This document shows positions 12,694-24,600 of a DNA stretch of 64,000 bases, in pieces. The DNA lies in the NCBI RefSeq assembly GCF_051020985.1, contig NC_134999.1, positions 35,435,160-35,499,159 of the forward strand, read 5' to 3'. The notes under the pieces are model-generated. The model was not told the origin of the DNA. It did no database searches and saw only the letters and a list, made by a program, of their open reading frames with translations. Source of the stretch: Nomia melanderi. Taxonomy: Eukaryota; Arthropoda; Insecta; Hymenoptera; Halictidae. The first letter of the stretch is position 1. The number at the start of each line of letters is the position of its first letter. The position numbers and the translations under genes are program-made.

Positions 12694-15600
12694 GAGAGAG
12701 AGAGATAGGGAGCGTGAGAGATGGAGAAAGGCAGGTGAAGAACGGGATGCTCTTCTATTGGCACAACGCATCCTGCATCGATGCGTACAATTTTTTGACA
12801 ATCGGTCTACCGCCCCCGACATGTTTCCCTCGATGTACACTGCATTCGAAGGCCCGAGAGATTCGAATCGATCGAACAACGACCTCGAGACAGGCGTTTT
12901 CAGGGTAGCCTTTGATAGCAATCGTAACAGTCCTGGGACCATCGCGTCTCTGGCTCGCAAGACGGCTTGCGGACGCGAATGGCAACCCGCGATGGCGTTA
13001 CTGTACCTCGTGTATGTCGCATCGGTTGTGGCACAAAAAAAACGCAGGATATCCGGTGACGTTCCGGGATCGGTGCTCGGTTGGCCGCGATTCGATGTTG
13101 TTGTTTCTGTTATTAAGGACAGCGGTTTTCTCGGTATTTTTACGAAGATGAATTTATTGAAACTTATGAACTTGGAAAATTGATCAGATTCAAATTCGAC
13201 GAGAAAATTTCGATACGTCCTTTATCGATCTTGGATATCGGTCTTTTCGGAATGACCCTTGAACAAATATATTTTGTGTACGGCAAACTCGGGGAGCCTC
13301 CCTCCTTCGGTCCACCTGGGGTTAGACATAACTCGCGCGAATACCGTGGGGAGGAAGAGGAGGACAATGGGTTGATCACGTGAGGTCACGGCGCGCCGAG
13401 AGTAATTCATAAATCGTTGCGTTATCCGTCCGGCTTGTTTGTTTCGGCGTCCAATCGAAATTGATATCGTTGAATGAAATTTGGTAATCGAATGAGATTA
13501 CTCTCGATGGGTTACCGACGGGGACACTCGATCTCTCCGGGGCACGTGACGGAAAGAAGGCGGTCACGAGAGTTCAGGTAAATACGTTACATTGTTTCGA
13601 GCTCGAAATCGATGGGAGTGTCATTGGAAGAGCTCTCGACGCGAAAGAAGCACTGTTCCTGACAACTAGGAAGAAGCTTGCGAAGTCCATTCAACGTCGA
13701 GGACATCTCTGACACTGAGCCTCATTGATCGGAGTCCTCGATTGTTTCGTCCGTCAGCTTCGTTTCCGATTCGCAGTCACGTATGCGCTCGATGACTCAC
13801 GTTCCTGCGGGTTCTGCCCTCGATCGGAGAAACGGGCGTCCGAAAATCTGGAAAAACACCTTTGTCGGTGCGGTGGAAAGGTTCCCGGAACCAGGTTGCG
13901 TCGACGCGAACAATTTTCACATCGCGACCACAACACCGATAATTCTGTCTCGCGTATAGTTAAAATTAGTATCGCATCATCGATGCTGAATTTTTACCAC
14001 GAGGTCACGGCTGCGCATTTTTCACGCTAGCTGCTCGGTTTTATTACCGTTTTGTATACGCGACGTTTGTTTGTCCGGTTGATTGCGCAGAGAAGAAACT
14101 TGCTAATGAGTATCGCGCGAGCTGCGATAACATCCTGCGTCACCTTTGATCGGCAGACTTTGCATGCGAATTAATTACGTCGCTCCGCTTGTCGTATTCC
14201 GCTGGCCAATGAACTATTTCCGTGATAATCGTACGCGAATCAGTGCAATGGCTCGTCGGCGAATCGCGTTATCGGCTGTCGAATGTGAACCGACTCACCT
14301 TTAGTTACCTTTAGCCTAGTAGACACCGAATTACCGATGCGCGAACCGTCTCGTAATTACCATTAGGTTATTGCCTCTTTACCATTTGTATATAGTCAAG
14401 TTTCGAAAATTACACAACAAGATTACGGCTGTAGAATTACGCGTTAGCTCGCCGCTGCATAAATAACGTCAATCCGCGCGCGTTTAATATTCATCAGTCC
14501 TCTTAACACTAAACCTACTAGACAAGTCAACACGACCCATTACTGGCGTCTTTCTTTTGCCATTATTCAAGGGATGACAGATGTTTCTCCGAGGAATTAT
14601 TAAAGAAACTGATTCTGCGCCGTGCCGACTGAATTGTAAATTAATTAGTCTCAACAGATGCACTTTTGTAGCTTCTACAGAGAAATTTCGAAGTCTATTT
14701 AACTTCTTGGTAGTTTTAGTGCTAGAAATGCGAGACTTCGTAGAGCAAAATACAGAAAATGGAAAGAGTTTAACCCTTTGTCCTCGAGGATACTTTTCTT
14801 AGCAAATATTCATCATTTTCTGATGAAATATCAATGACATCTTTACTACCATAAAGAAATACCTCGCATGAATTCAGTGACAACTATTTCATTTCGATGT
14901 TCCATGTGTTGATACGTTATAGAAAATTTAATATTGAATTTTTAGTTTTATCATTTCGTTTTATCATTTCTCGAGTGCAAAGGATTAATATTAAATCGAT
15001 CGAGTTGCATTATTATCGCACGTTATATAGCTGGATGTCACCTCGATAGAAAAATATTGTTTATAATATAGAAATGTTTTCAAATCATCATTTACTTCCG
15101 CGAACGATAGTAATCCGATTTGGTTGGGGGTCACCGGTGATCCAATAGCAACGTGTTAACCAGTCAATTAAGCTTGACGAATATATCCGTCATCTTACAG
15201 CTCAAAATGGTGCTAATTTTTCAAACGACAAATTATTCATTTTCTCAGACAAACACGTGATTCTTCATTGTTTTACTTCAGTTTTTAGTTAAAATATATT
15301 ATAACTACATTTACCCTGCATTCGACGAGTATAGACTTCAGTATTTAATTTCATTGTGCGTACAATGAGAGATTCTTCAAACTAAATTCCACAGTGAACA
15401 CGTTCAGTGCCACGTGTACCACATGTGGTACACGTTAATTTTTGTAACAAAATATTTTTAACACATGGTCAAGAATAGCTTTATACATTACAAAGCACCG
15501 AAAACATCAAGAAACGATATCAAAATATATAAAATTAAAATGAAACTTGAATATAACAATATTTTATTTAAAAAATCAGTACAGTTCATAAACAGAATAC

Positions 15601-18600
15601 GACCGAAATTTCCGTGGCATTCAACGTGTTAACAGGTTAACCCCTATACAATGACGAGTGAGACTCATGATGAAGATTTCTAGACTAATTTGGCAACAAT
15701 CAATGTTGTTCATTATCCACGGATCAAAGCACATAACTATTTCGTTGTTATGAATGTATTATCTTCAAATGAAACTTCCGCTTGAAGTAGAATGGAAAAT
15801 TTCGCTACTTTTCTTCTAAATTCCCGATAGTAAAATGTTACACGAGCTTAGTAGCGAAAGTAAATAGTACGCCAAGGGATTAATGAACAATTCTGGTATT
15901 GTAGTTTTAGGGGGTGTGTTTTTGAGAGTGTTTGTGATGTTTGGAAGTATTTTTGTGCTTGATACTATTTTGTCGGTGATATCCTCTGGCTAGTGACGGA
16001 TTATCTTCAAATGAAACTTCGGCTTGAAGCAGAACGGAAAATTTCGCTACTTTTCTTCTAAATTGCCCATAGTAAAATGTTACACGAGCTTAGTAACGAT
16101 AATAAATAGTACGTCAAGAGGTCAAAGATGCTGAAAGTAACACAGGTGAAGCTCCAGGTCTAGCGTCGAAAATTCCGCGGATCGTTCCGGTTTGACGTAA
16201 CCGAATCGCGACGAGGGACTCGAGCAGGTTGCTCTCCCTCTCTTTCTCTCTCCCGAGGAGAGAGAGAGGAGGGAGGAGGAGGTCAAGGTTAGGCGCACCA
16301 ATCTACTCGGGAAACCGCGGACCATCCCCCTATTTCGGCCACTGCCATTGGTCCCCACCAACCGCGAAACGCGAAAATAGAGTAGCGAACGCGTTATTAT
16401 TGCGGCTGGAATGCTGCCATTTCCCCGCGAATCCTTGTCACTCGGCTGACCGTGGGCGTGCGGACCCTTGGAGTTTCGGTGCTGCCGACGAATTCGCAGC
16501 AAAGTCCGGTGTATAGAAAACGGCCTCTGACGTAAATCGACCGACGCGAGTTCGACCGGAATATTACTTCCTCCATGCTCGTTCGCAGAACTCTAGGGAT
16601 CGCTTCCGCTTCGTGGAAACTAGACACCGGGCTGTTTAAATTAATCCCACGCTGTTGGAACATCGCGAGTATCCTTCCACGAAAGTGCTCCTAACCGAAC
16701 TCGTTCGAACGGTAATGGTCTCGGGTCGAACAATCAGAAGTTTGGTACGATCATGTTTTCGTAACCCTTAACCCTTTGCTGAAACTGAAAATAATCTATT
16801 GTTACAATTTGTATAGGGATTACATATTAATTGTATTAAATACTCGGTAGTTCTAGTGTTAATTAAGCAATTGGTGTATAATTTATCTTTAACTCTTGAA
16901 GGTTTTGTACATTTCAAAGAATCTTCGTCCGCAAAGGGTTAAAGGTGTATTAACCCTTTGCACTCGAGAGGCGACTCTCAGTCACCACTCGATTCGATTT
17001 GCAAAATTGTAAAGTCTTATAGATAATATTAAGCTTTGTATGACGCATCAATATAGGGAATATTGAAATAACTTTCTTTCTTAATTTATATATGTTTTCT
17101 CGTTAATTAGTTTCAGAGGACATCGTCTGTGTCTCATCGGAGAATATTGAATATTTCTAGTGAAAAACTTTCGAGTGCGAAAGGTTAAAATGCTGAGTGG
17201 GGTCCTATAGGGAGTCAAGAAAGTATTTTTCCTTAATAATTTTGTAAGTAATTTTTTGTAATTTTTTATATTTCATGTATTTTCTCCTTTTTTATCGTCG
17301 AGTATTGTAGATGATTTGTCTATTCTAAAAACATCACTGTTAGTTTGTTTTTAGCTATAAACATACTGGGTTCTCCCTACAGGACTCCACTCAGTATTTT
17401 AAGGGTTAACACATTGCATACTGGTAACGAGAAATCTCGTTTTTATGTAAAGACACTTAGCTGTGTGACTTTGCTAATTACAGCATTTAAGGAAGTATTA
17501 AAGTTGCGTTGAACGGATGATGTATTTGAAATGTATTACACAACAATACGATACCTGAGTTCTTCTGGAGATAGCGATATAAGTTGATCTCACTAAAAAT
17601 CACAATTTTTTGAAAATTAACACGCAATGTGTTAACCCTTTGAACTCTGTGAGCTCCAATATTGCACCAGTTATAATATTAAATATTTTAATGATTCGTA
17701 AAGAAACTACCCTAAAATTATTAGATTTTCCGCACATCCAAATTTTGTACTAAGGAGAATAAAGGATCGAAGAAATGTTATAGCATTCATTGTCGCTGGG
17801 AATACTATAAAAACTAGTTGCAGTTGCCGATACATTAAAAAATAACCTGGAGTGCTACGGGTTAACACGTGCCAGTTTTTTCCAGCGCGTTTCTCGTCGG
17901 GGAATAATTAAAATCGCATATTCATGAAGAAATATCAGGCTGAACGCGTGCTAGCGCGGCGAAGGTGTCGAGATACGTTCGGAAAGAATGGATACAGCTT
18001 ATTCAATGAGCTCCCGCCGCGGATCGACTCGCGAGTTCATGTTTACGGACAAGGAGACCGCGACCTTCGCGTCGAACTCGTGACTACGCTCACGGAGAAC
18101 TTTCCAAGAGCTTTGCGTCTCTGAAGAGCCGCTTCGAGTTTCCAAGGAGAGCGGGGCTCGTATTGTCACGATTAAACTGTCCCTTGTACGGAAACAAAAA
18201 GAATCTCAACAGGAGAGCTTCTGTTTCTGGGAACCTAACCATTCGAAGCTGGTGCGTTTACTTCGCGCGTGCTGCGAGATATCGCAGCTGGCACTGTTTG
18301 GAGATCACTCGATGGCGAGGACGTCTCAGGAATTCGGATGATTCAGTAGTTTTCATCGCATCTCATTTCATTTTCCATTGGTTTTATTTACCAAGTGTTT
18401 ATATCTTCGATCACTAGATTACTATTAACAAGTAATCAATGAACCACTTGCACTCGAAGTTTCTCAGTAGAAATATTTGAACATTTTCTGATGAAATATA
18501 GACATTGAAACTATTCTAACGATTCACAGGTAAATTAAGCAACAAAGCTATTTATTTAAATATTTCACATTGCAATACAAAGTTTAAGATACTGAATATT

Positions 18601-21600
18601 CAACTTCGTTTTGCTGTATCAAATCAAGCGACTGAGAGTCACCTTTCGAGTGCAAAGGGTTAAGACTAGAACTTTGAACTAGAAATATATATTCTGTCGG
18701 TATATAATTCAAAGACGTGAATTCTCTCAATCATCTTTCAGTCATCAACCGTATCCACATTCCATTCGATTACTCCAGCAAGCTCGCGCGAGGACTGTTT
18801 GTACATCTCGTTCGCCAAGATCGATAGCGCGTTACATAGAATTCGTCAATTGTTCGAACGCGGCGATCGGCTCGTTGGCTGCGTCGACCGACGAATTCGG
18901 TCCCTTTCACTCGGAATCAGTCGCGTTTGTACTCGCTGACGCAACGCCAAACACTAGCTCGCAAAGAGACTGTTTTTACCGCGTGTAACCTGATTAGAGA
19001 CGCCGCAGGCCTCGTCCGCACCGCCTTGACTTTTATCACGGCGTTCCTCCGGCGAGCTTTCGTCGTCGGTTCGAACCGGCGAGAACGCGGCTTCGGGCTG
19101 AATGCGAATCGCATGAATATTTTAAAGAGAACCTCACTCGAGGCTCGTAGAAGCTCCGGCGAGGAGCGTTTGATAAACGTCGAACGAAGAAAGAGATACC
19201 GTCAGCTCCGCTTTACTGCGACGACGAAATTGTTCTGGCTCTTTGAGCCATTGAATCGGCTCCAATAGAATTCTGATCTCCTATTCCCGCGATGAATCAA
19301 CGTTAACTCGACGTTGAAAAGTCGACGCTGAGCGCGCTCGATTTATATGCATGCGGAGGCGCAGCGCCGAGAACGCGGCCCGGCGAGCGCGCCGCGCCCG
19401 ACTGCACGTTCCGATTAAGGCTTTAAACCTAGCTGCTTCCTGGCGGCTGCCAGCCGATCGGAGAGACTGTTCTAGAACGACGGAGCATCGCTCGGTGGCC
19501 GATGATCTTTCCTATTGTAAACTAGACCGACGCCGACCGCCCGACCGTGCAATTTATCGCGCGCCACAGAGAGGCGCGATCAAACGGAAACGATGATGAC
19601 CGGCGATCGGTTTTTCATTCGAGCACGTGAAATCATCAACGTCCCATTCGTTTCAATTACTAAAAACGAGACTCGACGCGTCTGAATTTACATGGGGATC
19701 CGGTTCAACGGACATATGACCGCCGATTAGGGATCGTTGTTTTCTACGGGTCGATAAGATTGACGTCACTTTCCGCCGCGGATCGAGTCGGTCTCGTTTG
19801 AAACTTATCGAACTGATATTTACAGCTCCATCGAGCGTAACATTTTTCTAGAGCCGACGATGTGCCGTTATCGGAGGCCGGATTCGAGTTGGTGTTCGAA
19901 CTGATAATAGGCTTCGATGTGCAGCTGCCTCATCTTTGGGGCGTTTGTTTACCGCGGTGGCAGATTTATCGAACTGGGAAAAGCTCTGGGGAAAGCAATT
20001 GTCGAACCACGATCGGGGAATAGCGTTATCAACGTGCGTGTGGGTCGTGTGTACGATAGTGAGGCTGCTGGTTGACGCGTGAAAATACGGGCCGAGAGGA
20101 TTCCAGCGAGTTCTACGGACTGGAGATGAACTTGGTCCCCGAGAGTCGACGGCTGGTCGAGTTTTTACGACGTCGACGGACCAGGTTCACTCGGGAAGGA
20201 CAGCTTTCGTCCCCACCTCGGGGTCCGTCGATCAATCGACCAACGGAACGAGCAACCTCGACATTAGAACTTTTTTAATGGTTTCCTTGAGAAACTGAAG
20301 ACACTTTGCGCATTAGCTCTGGATAATTAAAGTTAAATTAGTGTTATGAAACTGAACGTTCGATTAGTAGATTGTGCATCGAGTTAGAAGATAATGTGGT
20401 TTTGGTTTGTTGGTGTGTTCCAACTTTGTACGTATGAATAGATAACATGCTTTTTAGTTGTTCAAGGATTTACTCGGTTCTTTGTTTTTTCGGTAGAAAG
20501 ATTCGACACTTTCCGGTGAGACATAGATGACACTATTTGAAACGAACTAATGAGGAAACACGCGTAAATTAAACCTTCGTGATATTTTATTTATTTTGTA
20601 TGAAATATTTTAATTTGGTGATGAGATGAAGACGATATTTTGTGAAATTAACTCGAAGAGGAATCATGTATACATCGAGGAACAAAGCTATTTATAGTAT
20701 CATATAATATAATATTATAATATAGTATAGTATATAATATAATATAGTATAATATTAAATATCAAATTTTATAGTTTTACTGTACGAAATCACGTGGTGA
20801 CTGAGTCACCTCCGAGTGCAAAGGTTTAATTTCCTCAATGTTTGTTTCATAGCGTTAACCGTATTAGCATCTGCGACTTAATTAGAGAGGTACTTGAAAG
20901 TTTTAATTAGACGATAGAAAAGCGTCGAATTAACGTCTGCGTCTTAATTTCTCCGTCTGAATTCGCGGACGTGCCGGAGGTTCGTGAACCGTTTAGAATG
21001 TTCAGTTATCTAGGGTTAAATAAATGAGACGCATGTTTATTCAATTAAAGATATCGAATACCCAAAAAAACATCGCCTGACTCGCGATGCCAAGTATAAT
21101 CACGCATATTTACGCGTGTGCGATATCGTTTAATTCCATGAAAAATCTTCGCCGACGCGTAACGGAGTTTTTTGTTTTACTTCGAGCGCGATAAATCTCG
21201 CCGGCGAAGGAAACGAAAGTGTATTTAACTTGAAACGCCGTTTCGGGAGTGAAGGAAAACAAAAGGGAAACAAGAAAAACACGATTCCCGAGACATCCGA
21301 CTCCGTTTCACGGACATGGCGGCCTGCCGGCACCGTTCGCGTTGATAATCGCTGATAATTACGTCCTCGTGCACGCTACATGCAGCAGCCTGCTGATCGT
21401 GCTTACATAACGCGCGAACAACACGCGTTTTCATCTCGAGAAACGCGATGTGGAATGGCAATTATCCACGACGAAATGTGTTTACTAGGAGAAACACTGT
21501 CGAAAGGGACGACGCGCGCTCGATGAGTCATTTTCCGAACAGCATCCGGGGGGACGGTTTACGTCTGAACGAGGATTATTTATGACCGAGTGGAAAAAAA

Positions 21601-24600
21601 ATTATCCACTCAATTTACGGGAATTACTGCAATTATCGTCGGGTTCTTTTACGATACGCGAAGAGTGCAATATAACAAGCAAGAAGGAAAATTCACGAAC
21701 ACAAACGGAACGCATCTGCGACAAACGCGAATAAGATAGAGTGCGAGCTGCAGATACGGGTAATAATAGGATTAGATGACAGCTGGGTAAACGAAGAAAG
21801 GAACAGTGAGTCGACGAAGAATGAAATCGGAATGACGATTCGAGGCGTTTTTGCGGATAAACGGTTTAACGCTAGGTTAATTTCGAGTTTCGTGAGGGAT
21901 ATTACGGAAATTGTTTACATTGTTTTTCTGACACTTGTGCTGACACGTATCCGTAATTCTTGTTGACGCCCGCACCTCGCAGTCCCTCGTAAAAGTATTT
22001 AAACCGGCTGAAAACAAAGTTCCTTGGGATTAGCTATTTGAAGGTCGTTTTATTACGGGGGATCACCACGTGAGCGTACCGAGCGTTGATACCTGAATCG
22101 GACATTACCTGGATTATCGACGGAAAAGCCCGCGTAGCATTACACTGCTGTCAAGTGCCTTGGTAAGAGGTAACCGTGCAATCAGAAATGGTACTGGCCA
22201 TCAAGGCATGACCCAACAATTTGTGTTTCATGCGTCACCATCACCTTCGTCTAGTTTCTTAACGATACTGTGAGACGTTTAAAATTCACCGGACAAAGAC
22301 ATTCTTTTTGTATAGATTCACACGAACAATATGCATCCAAAGACGTTATATATTAACCTCTTGCCGTACAATGACGAGTGAGACTCGTGATGAAGATTTC
22401 TAAACTAATTTAACAAGCGTCAATATTGTTCATTACCCACGGATCAAAGCAGACTATTTTGCTATTATCAATGTATTATCTTCAAATAAAATTTCTACCT
22501 AAAGTAGAATGGAAAATTTTGTTGTATTTCTTACAAATTGTCGATAGTAAAATATTACACGAGCTTAGTAACGAAAGTAAATACGCCAAGGTGTTAAACG
22601 TAGTGGTTAACCCCTTGCCCTATGATTTATTTCTCAACGGTGATCAACGTAACTTTCTCATTAATAATCTATTGGAAAAAGAGAAAAATTCCATATATAT
22701 TTTATGTCAAAATTTGCTTTATAATATAATAATTGATAAGAGAAAAATAATATTTCATTTAAATTCACAAGAATTGTTATATATTAAACATTGCAGTTAA
22801 CCCCTTGCCCTATGATTTATTTCTCAACTGTGATCAACGTAACTTTCTCATTAATAATCTATTGGAAAAAGAGAAAAATTCCATATATATTTTATGTCAA
22901 AATTTCCTCTATAATATAATAATTGATAAGAGAAAAATATTGTTTCATTTAAATTCACAAGAACTGAACGATATTTATATTTGTTAAAGTCTGTCTAAAA
23001 CCTTCACGAGTCTCACACGTTATTGTATGGCAAGGGGTTAAAAACATACTCTATTCATTTGACAAATCTATCTTCCAATCATCTCGAGACGTTTAACACT
23101 AAAACTAGGCGTTTCAAAGTGACCTGACGTCTTCCTTTCGTAATTCTTAAAAAGATAACAAATGGTTCTCCGAGAAATTATTACAGAAATCAATTTAGCA
23201 GTACGAAAGCTGAATTGTGAATTGTGAATTACTCTCGGAATCTACAGAAGAACTTCAAAAAGTCAATTTAACTGCTTATTTAACATTTTCTAACTAGACA
23301 AAAACGATGTTTTTTTAAATGAACTCAGAGAAATATCGCAGGTGAATTGAGAAACAAAGTTTTTTATCTCAATATCTCACACACCGATGCATTATATACA
23401 GTTGAATATTGAATATCAAATTTTATAGTTTTACTACATGAAATCAAGTGATGTCTGAGAGTCACCTCTCGAGTGCAAAGGGTTAAAGAACCATCGAACG
23501 ATGTTTTATTCGACGATTTCCCCGACAACTGCACGCGTTCCACAGTTCTCTCGACCGCATGTAAAGCAAACAACATTAAAGTGACGAATCGATTCTCGCC
23601 GGTGGACAACGTCGAAGGACGTAACTTTATGACGTTCCGCATCGAAATGCAGTAAGCGATCCATCGTCGTATTCGCGATTCTACACGGCCTTGTGGAAAA
23701 AATCGTATCGTGGCATTGTTTCGTCCATTGAAATCGAGCTTAATCGACGTCCAGCTTCGTTTCGATTTCATTCGCGGCGAGTTACACGGCGTATGACAGC
23801 ACAGAACCCGTCACGTTCGCTGAATACGATTCGTTTTCTTTGAAAACGCTGCGAAGTCATCATCCCCCATGCGACTTTCGCCGTCTCCGGCTTCTCGCGA
23901 ATCAAAGTTGTTAATTGCGCTATTCTCTAGCGACCGGGTCACGCTTTACTCGGAATTTCGCGCGCCCTTCGACCCGCTGACCCCTTGCTGAACCATTGAA
24001 CGCTATTTCTACCGAAAGTGTCGAAAGAAATTTTGAAATTTTAACTTGTAAAATTGACAATTCTATGTCAGCGTTTGCTATAAATGTTAACGGTTGATAA
24101 GAGACTATCAACGTTTAATTTATGTTAAAAATAAGTAAATGGCATTAGGTTTGTCCAAGGCACTCTAAAATCTTCATCGCGAGCTTGACACGTCATTATG
24201 AGGAGTTAATGTGACCCTGACATGTCATTATAAGGAGTTAACACTATTTCTACCGAAGGTGTCAAAAGACACTTCCTGAAATTTTAACTTATAAAATTGA
24301 CAATTCTGTGTCAACATTTACTATAAATGTTAAAGGTTAATAGCAGACTATCAACGTTTAGTTTACGTTAAAAATAAGTAAATGGGATTTAGATTTGCCC
24401 AAATTACTTTAAAATGTTCATTGCCACTCTGACACGTCATTATGAGGAGTTAACACTATTTCTACCGAAGGTGTCAAAAGACACTTCCTGAAATTTTAAC
24501 TTACAATCCTTTTCTCAGCTCAACAATTTTTCTCCAATTGAATTTTCGACATTTCCTGTAGCTAATGTTATAATCGTTATCGGTAAAGTCGAAAGTTAGT

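Noticed and set aside
12548..13183. 211-codon frame with an Arg-Glu repeat, and Leu-Ser repeats on the other strand
   Set aside because: Translation of the GA microsatellite; the region is Pdk intron 1.
16768..17865. Possible autonomous piggyBac transposase
   Set aside because: No DDD-type transposase frame is visible in or near any TTAA element; all copies are too short, so they depend on a transposase elsewhere.
22426..22987. AT-rich frames of 124 and 60 codons with repeated protein sequence
   Set aside because: The repetition comes from the tandem TTAA units; Asn/Ile/Lys-rich translation without protein-like features. Not a transposase.
22607..23041. CRISPR-like spaced repeats
   Set aside because: Repeats are about 190 bp, contiguous and eukaryotic; no short-repeat/spacer pattern.
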